Shown here: in pieces, positions 8,976-17,135 of the stretch
Numbering within the stretch: position 1 is the stretch's first letter
Layout of the letters: every line of letters starts with the position of its first letter
DNA from: Vibrio sp. B1FLJ16
GTDB lineage: Bacteria > Pseudomonadota > Gammaproteobacteria > Enterobacterales > Vibrionaceae
Length of the DNA stretch: 64,000 bases
Reading direction: 5' to 3'
Assembly (NCBI RefSeq): GCF_905175385.1
Contig: NZ_HG992750.1
Location: 496,001-560,000, forward strand
Program-made: the position numbers and the translations under genes
The notes under the pieces: model-generated
Seen by the model: the letters and a program-made list of their open reading frames with translations, nothing else
Told to the model about the DNA's origin: nothing
Database searches by the model: none

Positions 8976-9457
8976 ATGGAAGTAAGACGCATTGTCCCAA
9001 CGGATTTGGATAGTTTTTATCTCTCTGGCAAAGCGTGTTTGATGAAGGTGATTTCTTCGCTAGCCCGCCTCCTCCAAAAGAGCGTATTAAGTCCGTTCTG
9101 AAAAAGAGTGAACGTGAACAGTTTCCGCAATACGTTGCAATCATCGACGATATGATAGTCGGCGCGGCGGAGGCGCTTCCTTGTCGTGATAGTGAGTATG
9201 TGGGCTATATTGGTACTCAAGTCCATCGATTGTTTAGAGGGCAAGGTATAGCGCAGGAATTATTGTCTCGCGTAATTGAAGATAGCCGACGCTTTGGATA
9301 TAAAGAGTTAAAGCTAGAAGTTTATGATTTTAATTCGCCTGCTCGTAACTTGTACGAGAACTTTGGCTTTTCTGTGGATGGCTCGGGCGCACAAGATACA
9401 TTACCTACGGGTAGAGAAGTAACTATTGTAAAAATGTCGCTCTCTATACCCAAGTAA
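8976..9457 (+). pseudogene. GNAT acetyltransferase, frameshifted near the start
   Basis: The main frame from 9035 encodes most of a GNAT domain, including the acetyl-CoA loop Arg-Leu-Phe-Arg-Gly-Gln-Gly-Ile-Ala and the Ala-Arg-Asn-Leu-Tyr-Glu-Asn-Phe-Gly-Phe end. Its first strand is missing. That strand is encoded in another frame from ATG 8976 (Met-Glu-Val-Arg-Arg-Ile-Val). One extra T in the run at 9014-9018 would fuse the two into 160 residues. If the frame is really broken, a GTG at 9035 could start a shortened protein. The last codons and the stop come from the left end of the MITE at 9445. Confidence 0.75.
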
Positions 9458-9726
9458 CCTCAAGATGCCCGGTTCAGCGAGAATGACTTGGCTTACAGAT
9501 GAGGCAACGATTTGATGATCTAGTGGTTCTAAATCAAAAATCGTTAACAAAGTATGTAAGCCAAGGCCCCGTGGTTGATTAATTAGGGCCCTTTGGGAGC
9601 ATGTCACTGAAACAATTTCATCGTCAAACAACTTGGAAATAACTCGCTATTACACAGCGTCGTATTCCTTGAACTTGAATCAGTGGCATTGCTCTGAATC
9701 CTGCATCTTGAAGTCACTTGGGTATA
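9445..9726. repeat. MITE-like element, copy with TATACCCAAG ends
   Basis: This 282-bp non-coding element has near-perfect inverted ends (TATACCCAAGTAACCTCAAG on the left, CTTGAAGTCACTTGGGTATA on the right) and internal inverted segments such as AACGATTT / AAATCGTT. Three relatives are in this window. It is bounded by TA, as expected for insertion by a Tc1/mariner or IS630-type transposase, but it encodes none. Its left end supplies the stop codon of the preceding GNAT gene. Confidence 0.85.
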
Positions 9727-9759
9727 TAGCTTAATTTTAAAAAGATTAAGTAGGACTTA

Positions 9760-10220
9760 ATGATGATTATCGAAGCAACGGAACATTCCGATTTAGCCGC
9801 GGTAGCCGAACTGGTGGCTAGAGTCTCTGAGGCGAGTATTTTTCCATACTTTAGTGAAGAGGGGCGCTCTCTCTTTGCTGCTAAGGTGCTGCCTGATGTT
9901 CAAACCGCTTTCGACAGGGAACATTTTCAGAGCTTTAAAGTTACACAAGGCAACCAAGTGATTGGTTTTGGTGCGATAAGAGAGAGAAGTTACATTACTC
10001 ATCTGTTTGTAGACACCAGTTATCAAGGGAAAGGTTTAGGTAAATTGTTACTAAAACAACTGCTGGCACTAGGAACTGCAAAGGAAATACGATTAAGAGC
10101 CTCAGTAAATGCGGTAAACTTTATCAGTCACAAGGCTTTGTTGCGTCTGACTCTGAACAAGAAATCAATGGCATCCGCTTTGTTCCGATGGTCTGGAAAC
10201 GTGAGGAGTATAAGAGCTAA
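9760..10220 (+). pseudogene. GNAT acetyltransferase, frameshifted near the end
   Basis: Residues 1 to about 120 form a normal GNAT domain with Gln-Gly-Lys-Gly-Leu-Gly-Lys as the acetyl-CoA loop. After that the annotated frame runs into an unlikely tail ending at 10290. One extra T in the three-T run at 10120-10122 would instead give the expected Asn-Phe-Tyr-Gln-Ser-Gln-Gly-Phe end and a stop at 10218-10220, making 153 residues. The start at 9760 follows a MITE by only 33 bp, so its promoter may lie in or before that element. Confidence 0.72.
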
Positions 10221-10338
10221 CGTTTCCAAACAGTTTTCGAATTTTGTCTCAATGGTGATAATTAATAATATTATCATCCTCAACCACTAGTCCCTTTATT
10301 AACAGAACTATAATTAGCCTGTTTGCAATGGTACAGGC

Positions 10339-10827
10339 ATGCTAATTATGTTGATGAGAAAGACATACACCTCACTATTATTGATGGCGATTATTTTCAC
10401 TCCTGTGGTTTTCTCAGAGGATATGGGAGGAGAATATGCGAAAGGAAAGTACCTCGTCCAAATTGGTGGCTGTAACGATTGTCATACTGCAGGATATGCT
10501 CCCAGCGGTGGAACGACACCAGAGTCGCAATGGCTTATGGGCGATCAGATGGGTTTCAGAGGTCCGTGGGGAACTACTTACCCTGTTAACTTACGTGAGT
10601 ATGTTGGTAACTTATCTGAAGCTGAATGGATAGCAAAAGCCAAAGTAATTAAAACCAGACCACCTATGCCTTGGTGGGCGCTAAACGAAATGAAAGAAGA
10701 AGATTTGAGCGCCGTCTATCAGTACATAAAGAGCTTAGGTAGCGCGGAGAACGCTGTCCCGTCCTTTGTACCTCCGGAGGAAGAACCCAAAACGCCGTAC
10801 ATTCAATGGCCGCAACCTCCAAAATAG
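10339..10827 (+). CDS. Exported monoheme cytochrome c
   Basis: The 162-residue product has an N-terminal signal sequence (Met residues at 1, 4 and 6 are all possible starts) and one heme-binding motif, Cys-Asn-Asp-Cys-His, about 20 residues into the mature protein. Arg-Pro-Pro-Met-Pro-Trp near residue 111 likely supplies the axial Met. The C-terminal tail is rich in Pro and acidic residues. It should be a periplasmic electron carrier. No obvious dehydrogenase partner is adjacent. Confidence 0.82.
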   Translation: MLIMLMRKTYTSLLLMAIIFTPVVFSEDMGGEYAKGKYLVQIGGCNDCHTAGYAPSGGTTPESQWLMGDQMGFRGPWGTTYPVNLREYVGNLSEAEWIAKAKVIKTRPPMPWWALNEMKEEDLSAVYQYIKSLGSAENAVPSFVPPEEEPKTPYIQWPQPPK

Positions 10828-10985
10828 CTCAGGTTCTTTGACCACGTCACCCTCGCTGACTTTAGCATCTAGCGGTTATTTGGTTATAAGACTTGTGATC
10901 GTGGCGCATTACTCTATCCTGTTGATCTTGTGGGTCTTTACCAGGACTGGTGAGACGAAGCATGTTCTGTATAAAAGGAAGTTTA

Positions 10986-11738
10986 ATGAACAGACAAAAA
11001 GTGGCAATCATTACTGGTGGCGGTCGAGGTATAGGCGCTGCGACAGCGCAACTTTTTGCGAATAATGGTTATGCGGTATGCATTAACTATAAATCCAATT
11101 CAGAAGCAGCAAGTAAGCTGGCTGAAACGATCACCCGTAATGGCGGTAAATGTATTACGGTCCAGGCAGATGTATCTCGCGAGGAAGATGTCGAACGACT
11201 GTTTTCTGTGGTTGACCGAGAACTAGGGACACTGTCTGTTCTGGTTAATAACGCTGGTATCTTAAAAAGACAAATGCGCTTAGAGGATATGACTGCCGAC
11301 AGAATTAACGCGATACTTTCAAACAATGTGACCAGTTACTTTTTATGTTGCCGCGAAGCCGTCAAGCGTATGTCAACTCGTCATGGCGGAGTGGGTGGTG
11401 TTATTGTCAATGTCTCTTCCGGAGCGGCTCGTTCTGGCTCACCTAACGAGTACATCGATTATGCGGCGTCAAAAGGTGCAATAGATACCTTAACGAAAGG
11501 TTTGTCGTTAGAAGTTGCGTCTGAGGGAATCCGTGTCAACTGTGTCAGACCCGGTTTAATTCATACTGATATGCATGCCGATGGTGGCGAGCCTGAGCGT
11601 ATTGAAAGGCTAAAGAGTGTTATCCCTTTGCAAAGAGGCGGGAAGCCAGAAGAAGTTGCTGAGGCGATTTATTGGTTAGCGTCAGAGAAGTCATCATTTT
11701 CGACTGGAAATTATCTGGACTTGGCTGGTGGACTTTAA
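10986..11738 (+). CDS. Short-chain dehydrogenase/reductase (YgfF-like)
   Basis: From ATG 10986 (AAGGAAG upstream) the product has 250 residues, the normal SDR length. It shows the Thr-Gly-Gly-Gly-Arg-Gly-Ile-Gly cofactor motif at about 9-16, Asn-Asn-Ala-Gly near 88-91, a catalytic Ser near 141, and Tyr-Ala-Ala-Ser-Lys near 155-159. The Arg/Lys pattern after the second strand favours NADP(H). It resembles E. coli YgfF and the glucose-1-dehydrogenase-like group. The substrate is unknown. An upstream in-frame ATG at 10950 would add 12 atypical residues. Confidence 0.88.
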   Translation: MNRQKVAIITGGGRGIGAATAQLFANNGYAVCINYKSNSEAASKLAETITRNGGKCITVQADVSREEDVERLFSVVDRELGTLSVLVNNAGILKRQMRLEDMTADRINAILSNNVTSYFLCCREAVKRMSTRHGGVGGVIVNVSSGAARSGSPNEYIDYAASKGAIDTLTKGLSLEVASEGIRVNCVRPGLIHTDMHADGGEPERIERLKSVIPLQRGGKPEEVAEAIYWLASEKSSFSTGNYLDLAGGL

Positions 11739-11812
11739 TACATGCCTAGTAGTTGGGTTCATTTTATTCATCCATGTTGTTTAAGTAAGCGTTACGTAAT
11801 GCGAGGTTTAGT

Positions 11813-12043
11813 GTGAAAATCAGAACAGTCACTCCAGATCCGCTTGCTTGCCCTTTATGCGGGCAGGCGAACGCTTGTGTCAATTTAGGTGATAAAGACG
11901 TCACCAAATCGTGTTGGTGTAATGACCCATCCATCAAGTTTCCCGAAGCACTTCTTTCTCAGATGCCTGCAGAAAAACGAAGAAAGGCATGTATTTGTAA
12001 GGCATGTGCTTTAAAGTATCAGAACAGTAACAAAGGTAGTTAG
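11813..12043 (+). CDS. Cysteine-rich CWC family protein
   Basis: A 76-residue protein starting at GTG 11813. It has Cys-Pro-Leu-Cys-Gly, the Cys-Trp-Cys triplet that names the family, and Cys-Ile-Cys-Lys-Ala-Cys near the end. These cysteines probably bind zinc. The family has no established function. Confidence 0.8.
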   Translation: MKIRTVTPDPLACPLCGQANACVNLGDKDVTKSCWCNDPSIKFPEALLSQMPAEKRRKACICKACALKYQNSNKGS

Positions 12044-12106
12044 TTCAATTGGATAGCTCGGGTAGTTAAGCGAACTGAGTATGATTATTTAAACAAGGAA
12101 AGTTAA

Positions 12107-12619
12107 GTGGAAATAAAAGAAGTAAATTCGGTCTCAGGTGTGCTTGTTCAATTGCATGATCTGCTTAACGATTGCGTCGAAAGTGGTGCCTCTGTGGGAT
12201 TTTTAACACCGGTAGACGGTAGTGAAATTGAAGCTTACTGGCAATCAGTAGAATCTGATCTTCAAGCTGGATCGAGAAAGCTTTTTCTAGCTTACGACAA
12301 CAATACCGTCGTTGGTGCGGTTCAACTTTCTCTGTGCTCGAAAGCCAATGGTTCGCACCGGGGAGAAGTCGAAAAACTTATGGTTAAAACCAGTGCACGA
12401 GGGAAGGGCGTAAGTAAAAAACTGATGTCACTGATGGAAAGTACGGCTGCAGAAATCGGTTTGTCGTTACTGGTACTCGATACACGACTTGGTGATATCG
12501 CTTCTACGTTGTACCGCTCAATTGGTTATACGGAAGCCGGGCAAATCCCTCAATTTGCGCGCAGTTCAAGTGGCGAGTTGGAAGCCACGGTATATTTCTT
12601 TAAGTTATTGAGTGAATAA
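12107..12619 (+). CDS. GNAT family N-acetyltransferase
   Basis: An intact 170-residue GNAT with the acetyl-CoA loop Ala-Arg-Gly-Lys-Gly-Val-Ser-Lys at about 103-110 and a Leu-Tyr-Arg-Ser-Ile-Gly-Tyr end at about 144-150. The start is GTG at 12107, with AAGGAAAG upstream. It is followed after 5 bp by the ABM monooxygenase gene, so the two are likely co-transcribed. The acceptor is unknown. Confidence 0.88.
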   Translation: MEIKEVNSVSGVLVQLHDLLNDCVESGASVGFLTPVDGSEIEAYWQSVESDLQAGSRKLFLAYDNNTVVGAVQLSLCSKANGSHRGEVEKLMVKTSARGKGVSKKLMSLMESTAAEIGLSLLVLDTRLGDIASTLYRSIGYTEAGQIPQFARSSSGELEATVYFFKLLSE

Positions 12620-12624
12620 GTGGT

Positions 12625-12903
12625 ATGCCGAAAGTTACACTGAAGGGCTATATTTTGGTGCCGGAATCAGAGTTAGAGCTGGTAAAAAGTGAACTGGAAA
12701 ACCATACGCGCCTGACGTTGCAAGAACCTGGCTGTATTACGTTTCGCGTTACTGAGAGTGCACATAACCCAGTGCGGTTTGATGTATATGAAGAGTTCTG
12801 CGACGAGGTGGCTTTTGACGCACATCAGAAAAGGGTGAAAGAGTCATACTGGGGTAAAGTGACGGTTAACGTCGAACGTCATTATGAAATATTGCACGAT
12901 TAA
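12625..12903 (+). CDS. ABM-domain (antibiotic biosynthesis monooxygenase-like) protein
   Basis: A 92-residue dimeric alpha-beta barrel protein with the Gln-Glu-Pro-Gly-Cys segment (about 33-37), the Phe-Asp-Val-Tyr-Glu strand (about 52-56) and the Asp-Ala-His-Gln helix start (about 67-70) typical of ABM/YgiN-like proteins. Such proteins handle quinones or other reactive small molecules. Its stop codon overlaps the convergent LysR stop codon by 3 bp. Confidence 0.85.
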   Translation: MPKVTLKGYILVPESELELVKSELENHTRLTLQEPGCITFRVTESAHNPVRFDVYEEFCDEVAFDAHQKRVKESYWGKVTVNVERHYEILHD

Positions 12904-13784
12904 AGTGCTGTTAACCTGCCTTCCAATTTGTCACGCTGCTGTTCAATTTCTTCAATGACAAAGTTGCGAAACGCTCGTACGCGCTCTGTGTGCCTTAGAT
13001 CTTCGTGGAGCAGCATCCATAAATCTAAACCGTAAAAAGCGGAGAACTTAACATCTTCATATCGAGCTATATCGTCATCAAAATCACCGATAAAACAGGG
13101 CAGGAAAGAGAGTCCGACACCTTGTTTTATCGCCATATGCGCTAAACCCGTGTCATCAATTGTGAAGTTGTGTATTCCTTCTGGGCAAACCTCTTTCGTC
13201 CATGCGCGGTGGAAGTCACAGCATTCCGTACCAATCCAGTTAGGCTTCTCGCCCGTTTGCCTTAAATGTTCTAAATAGGTTTTACTTCCATAAATCGCAG
13301 ACGCAAATGTAATTAACTTTTTCCCGATCAGTACTTCAGCGGGGTTGTTCGTGACCCTTAGTGCAACGTCTGCTTCACGATGCGGCATACTCAAGTAAGT
13401 ATTAGAAGATTGTATCTCCAGTTCTATATCCGGAAATTGTTCATGGAATCTGGCGAAGATCGGGAGGAATAAAGAGTAGGCAATGTGGTGAACGACAGTA
13501 ACTCTTAGCATACCTTTTAAAAGCTTGTCCTGACCAAGCAAGCTATCTTGAGCGTTAAGTACTTCTCTCTCAACATGTTCTGCAGTCGTTCGGAGTTTCT
13601 CACCAGCAAGTGTCAAACCATAGCCGCCTTGAATTCGCTCAACTAAACGTACGCCGAGCTTTTCTTCCATCGCCCGAAGACGCCTTGAAACTGTGGAGTG
13701 CTGTACGCCAAGGTCAACACTTGCACCACTCACTGAGCCACGTCGGGCAACAGCCAAGAATATTTTTAGATCATCCCAGTTCAT
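12900..13784 (-). CDS. LysR-family regulator, divergent to nitrilase
   Basis: A 294-residue LysR regulator. The helix-turn-helix lies at about residues 4-60 (Leu-Lys-Ile-Phe-Leu-Ala-Val-Ala-Arg near the start, Ser-Thr-Val-Ser-Arg-Arg in the recognition helix) and the effector domain fills the rest. I chose ATG 13784 rather than the farther in-frame start at 13874. The family normally starts 3-5 residues before the first helix, and the longer start would run through the operator repeats. Its position suggests that it controls the divergent nitrilase gene. Confidence 0.88.
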   Translation of the reverse strand: MNWDDLKIFLAVARRGSVSGASVDLGVQHSTVSRRLRAMEEKLGVRLVERIQGGYGLTLAGEKLRTTAEHVEREVLNAQDSLLGQDKLLKGMLRVTVVHHIAYSLFLPIFARFHEQFPDIELEIQSSNTYLSMPHREADVALRVTNNPAEVLIGKKLITFASAIYGSKTYLEHLRQTGEKPNWIGTECCDFHRAWTKEVCPEGIHNFTIDDTGLAHMAIKQGVGLSFLPCFIGDFDDDIARYEDVKFSAFYGLDLWMLLHEDLRHTERVRAFRNFVIEEIEQQRDKLEGRLTAL

Positions 13785-13798
13785 ACAAACAGTCCTTG

Positions 13799-13875
13799 TG
13801 TGCAATTTTGCACAGCCAATGGGCACTTTTAGAGGTAACGCTTTAATTTTTGCACACCTAAACTGATCTTGCACA
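13799..13875. promoter_or_regulatory. LysR/nitrilase operator region with TTGCACA repeats
   Basis: A perfect 16-bp palindrome, TGTGCAATTTTGCACA, lies at 13799-13814. The half-site TTGCACA is repeated in the same orientation at 13850-13856 and 13869-13875. This spacing between divergent genes is what is expected for a LysR tetramer that represses itself and activates the nitrilase. The binding protein is inferred from position. Confidence 0.6.
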
Positions 13876-13931
13876 TCAAGAGACTTGTTCGTGGAATAAG
13901 AATAAAACCGAGTTTTAGAGGAGGTGTTGTC

Positions 13932-14876
13932 ATGAAAAAGTTAGCGGTAGTACAACGAGCGTCTGCTTTTTTAGATAAACAACGTAGTATTGCGCTGGCG
14001 GTTGAAAGTATTCAATCTGCTGCTGACAATGGCGCTGAATTAGTTGTGTTTACTGAAGCCTTTATTCCTGGCTATCCAGTCTGGTTATGGCGTCTACGGC
14101 CTGGCAAAGACTGGGGAACAACAGACAACCTTTATCAACGTTTAATGAGCAATGCTGTAGATTTAAGCTCAGAGGACTTAGTTCCGATTTATGAAGCTGC
14201 AAAGCGACATCATGTCACCGTTGTGTGTGGTATCAATGAGCGTGACTCAAGTGCCAGTCGTACTACTTTATACAATACGTACATTACGGTGTGCCACGAG
14301 GGTAACCTGATTAATGTGCATCGCAAGCTGATGCCGACCAACCCAGAGAGAATGGTATGGGGATTTGGTGATGCCAGTGGGTTGCGGGTAATAGACACAC
14401 CAGTAGGTAGAATAGGTGCACTGGTTTGTTGGGAGAATTATATGCCGCTGGCTCGTTATGCGCTGTACGCCCAAGGTGTCGAAATTTATGTTGCGCCTAC
14501 TTATGATAGTGGTTCGGATTGGACAGAAAGCTTGCGTCATATTGCAAGAGAGGGCAGGTGTTATGTGGTCGGTAGCGGTAACCTGTTGAGAGTCAGTGAT
14601 TTGCCCGATGACTTCCCTGAAAAAGAAACCCTCTATCCGGATAAAGAAGAATGGATTAATGGCGGGGACTCCACAATCATTGCACCAGGCGGTGAAACAT
14701 TAGTTACACCGCTGCATCAGGAAGAAGGAATTATATATTGTGATATTGATACCGATAAAGTGGCTGCGGCCAGACGCTCTTTCGATGTTGCAGGCCATTA
14801 CTCTCGTCCTGATATTTTCACACTCAACGTAAACAAAGCACCTCAAACGTCTATCCGTATCAGGGAAGCAGAATAA
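13932..14876 (+). CDS. Nitrilase
   Basis: A 314-residue carbon-nitrogen hydrolase of the true nitrilase branch. The catalytic triad is visible: E42 in Thr-Glu-Ala-Phe-Ile-Pro-Gly-Tyr-Pro, K132 in His-Arg-Lys-Leu-Met-Pro-Thr, and C166 in Leu-Val-Cys-Trp-Glu-Asn-Tyr-Met-Pro-Leu. The Cys-Trp-Glu-Asn context is the mark of nitrilases that turn nitriles into acids and ammonia. The start at 13932 follows AGGAGG. It is divergent from its likely LysR regulator and ends in a strong hairpin. The natural nitrile is unknown; guanine deaminase next door also releases ammonia. Confidence 0.9.
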   Translation: MKKLAVVQRASAFLDKQRSIALAVESIQSAADNGAELVVFTEAFIPGYPVWLWRLRPGKDWGTTDNLYQRLMSNAVDLSSEDLVPIYEAAKRHHVTVVCGINERDSSASRTTLYNTYITVCHEGNLINVHRKLMPTNPERMVWGFGDASGLRVIDTPVGRIGALVCWENYMPLARYALYAQGVEIYVAPTYDSGSDWTESLRHIAREGRCYVVGSGNLLRVSDLPDDFPEKETLYPDKEEWINGGDSTIIAPGGETLVTPLHQEEGIIYCDIDTDKVAAARRSFDVAGHYSRPDIFTLNVNKAPQTSIRIREAE

Positions 14877-14914
14877 CAATCTTCCCCCAATAATAAGATT
14901 GGGGGAAGATTGTT
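14875..14914. terminator. Bidirectional hairpin between nitrilase and guanine deaminase
   Basis: A perfect 17-bp stem (14875-14891 with 14898-14914) and 6-base loop lies between two convergent genes. The T-run on the plus side is short and interrupted. Position and stem strength make it a shared terminator. Confidence 0.75.
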
Positions 14915-14934
14915 ATTAGCTAGATACCAGATAC

Positions 14935-16321
14935 TCAGACCAATGAAGTTACTAGGTGATCGGCTGAGGTGTAGACCAGCTTACCATCAACGTAGGTCGC
15001 CTCTATGTTTCGGTCATCAGCCATCATCATTAATGCAAAGAGCTTATCTTCTAGACTTTTCGTATGTTGATGGCGGAGCTTTTGCAAATCTGTGGGTGCC
15101 CAGTTTAAGACCACAAAGTCGGCTTCTTTGCCTGTTTTAAAGTTACCTACTTTGTCGTCGATACTGAGAGCGCGAGCACCGCCTAGCGTCGCAAGGTACA
15201 AACCTTGAAATGCCGACAGCTTTTCGCCTTGTAATTGCATCACTTTATAGGCTTCATTTAACGTCTGGAAAGGACTAAAGCTGGTACCCGCACCCACGTC
15301 AGTGCCCAGACCGACACGAATATTTTTTTTGTTCGGCTCTTTTTAAGTCGAACAGCCCGCTGCCGAGAAACAGGTTTGAGGTAGGGCAGAATGCGATAAC
15401 CGAATCTGTGCGCTCAAAAGCGTTCCACTCCCGGTCGGAGAGGTGAATCGAATGGGCAAACACGGAACGATCACCAACTAATCCGTAATGCTGGTAGACC
15501 GCAAGGTAATCCTCGTGTTCGGGGAAAAGAGCGCTTACCCATTCAATTTCATTCTTGTTCTCAGCCAGATGTGTTTGCACATAGACATCAGGAAACTCGG
15601 CTTTGAGTTTACCTGCAGCTGCCAGTTGTTCGCGCGATGAAGTCGGGGCAAATCTTGGAGTGATAGCGTATTGAAGTCGTTTGTGATTATGCCACTTCTC
15701 GATTAACGCTTTGCTATCCTGATAGCTGGACTCTGGTGTGTCGAGTAAATAGTCCGGAGCATTACGATCCATCATGACTTTACCGGCGATGATACGCATG
15801 TTTTTCTCAAGTGCCTCTTCAAACAGAGCATCGATAGATTCCGGATGAACTGTACCAAACACTAAAGCGCTGGTGGTACCGTTTTTTAGTAGCTCATTGA
15901 TGAAGAATCGTGAGATCATTTTCGCATGTGCTTTGTCTTCAAACTGTTTTTCTGTCGGGAAAGTGTAATTCTCTAGCCACTCAAGTAGCTGTTCGCCATA
16001 GGATGCAATCATCTCTGTCTGAGGGTAGTGGATGTGTGTGTCAATAAAGCCCGGTACAATAAGTCTGCCTCGGTAATCCACGATCTCACTATACTGTGCG
16101 GTGTCAGATTCACTAAACGCCTTTACTGCTTTAATCAGTCCGTCTTCGATAACCAACAGTCCGTCTTCGAAGTATTGAAACGCTTGCTTGAGGTCGGTTA
16201 CCTTGGCGGGATCGTCGAGAAAGTGGAGCAAGCTCGCACGTATTACCATCGTTTTTGGCATCGTGTGAGAAGAAAATTTTTCCGTGTTCTTTATGTATAG
16301 AACGTCCGTTTTGTTGTTCAT
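14935..16321 (-). pseudogene. guaD: Guanine deaminase, frameshifted
   Basis: The N-terminal part (16321-15299) has the amidohydrolase metal motif His-Ile-His (H96, H98) and His residues in Gln-Thr-His-Leu-Ala-Glu and Phe-Ala-His-Ser. The C-terminal part (15297-14935) continues with Asp-(Val)-Gly-Ala-Gly-Thr-Ser and the end of the barrel. The break is in a run of eight T at 15323-15330 (A on the coding strand). Seven would restore Glu-Gln-Lys-Asn-Ile-Arg-Val-Gly-Leu-Gly-Thr-Asp and a 461-residue protein, close to E. coli GuaD. The enzyme converts guanine to xanthine and ammonia. GGAGTGA precedes the ATG. As read, the product would lose its last metal ligand. Confidence 0.88.
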
Positions 16322-16363
16322 GAGTCACTCCATTGAATAAGTTTGATACCCATGGTTTTTGAC

Positions 16364-16600
16364 TTATTTCCGCAAGCCCTTGTCAATAGAGTAGTTTATG
16401 TAACAACCGAAAACCAAGAAAAGCAAAGTGATCAAGCCAGAACTGTGCCAGATTAGTAAACCGGCGAATTTTGGGTTAACGAACTGATTTTATGGGATGT
16501 TTTTAGTTATTGGGTATGAGCCTTAACCAGACTGGTGAGGATTCGAGGAGATTTGACCTGAAGTAGTGCAGCTATTTTCGTGCGTTAACAATGAAATCAT
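16364..16600 (-). other. Possible decayed small ORF upstream of guaD
   Basis: An ATG at 16598-16600 has an almost ideal ribosome binding site (AAGGAGGT, 6 bp away). Its frame stops after 25 codons at 16523. Read through that stop and one more TAA, the same frame stays open to 16364 and encodes a clear membrane helix near its end. This could be a 25-residue leader peptide, a decayed 79-codon gene or chance. I do not recognise it. The MITE sits 9 bp upstream of the ribosome binding site. Confidence 0.25.
16436..16450 (-). promoter_or_regulatory. Candidate sigma-54 promoter for guaD
   Basis: On the minus strand TGGCACAGTTCTGGC matches the -24/-12 consensus TGGCAC-N5-TTGC with one mismatch and the required GG/GC spacing. 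It lies 115 bp before the guaD start. Nitrogen-controlled expression would suit a purine deaminase, but the match is imperfect. Confidence 0.3.
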
Positions 16601-16622
16601 GCTGTTACCTCCTTTGTATAGT

Positions 16623-16902
16623 TATACCCAAACAACCTCGAGATGCTAGGTTCAGCGAGAATGGCTTGGTTCTCAGTCGCGGCAACGATTTGAAGATCTA
16701 GTCATTCTAAATCAAAAATCGTTAACAAAGGCTGTGAGCCAAGACAACTCGCCCTTCGGGAGCGTGTCACTGACACGATTTCAGCGTCAAATAACTTGGA
16801 AAGAGCTCGCTATTCCACTGCGTTACTTACTTTGTGAATAAGCCTTGAACTTGTGCCAGTGACAACGCTCTGAATCCTGCATCTTGAAGTCGTTTGGGTA
16901 TA
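16623..16902. repeat. MITE-like element, third copy
   Basis: This 280-bp relative of the 9445-9726 element starts TATACCCAAACAACCTCGAG and ends CTTGAAGTCGTTTGGGTATA. The TIR changes at the two ends (AAC and GTT) compensate each other, which suggests that the hairpin structure, not only the sequence, is being kept. Confidence 0.85.
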
Positions 16903-17053
16903 TCACTGAACTTAGTGTTTGGTAAAGGTGGTACTACTATTAACCCTCTCTACCAATCGTTATGTCTGCTGTTGTTATCATTTCGGTAAAAATCCAGCGT
17001 GGCATAAAACGCTTTAGCATCAACTGCATAGTAATGGGAACAATATATAAATT

Positions 17054-17090
17054 AAAAGCCCCATATTGTTGTTCGCAATATGGGGCTTTT
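17054..17090 (-). terminator. Terminator of the first PAS-GGDEF gene
   Basis: AAAAGCCCCATATTG (17054-17068) pairs with CAATATGGGGCTTTT (17076-17090). It lies downstream of the minus-strand gene at 17136. The same hairpin, slightly changed, follows the paralogous gene at 19905. Confidence 0.8.
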
Positions 17091-17135
17091 TACTGAAGAG
17101 TTACCTTATCTCTTTATGGTAAAACAAAGGCAGGA

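Noticed and set aside
10766..11065. ORF between cytochrome c and SDR
   Set aside because: It overlaps both genes in another frame, lacks a ribosome binding site and has no recognizable motif.
6661..14876. Chromosomal superintegron with small gene cassettes
   Set aside because: The run of small genes (GNATs, thioesterase, ABM, CWC) resembles vibrio cassette contents. However, the spacers lack attC-type palindromic repeats at regular positions, genes lie on both strands with operator regions, and the dispersed repeat present is a TA-flanked MITE, not an attC site.
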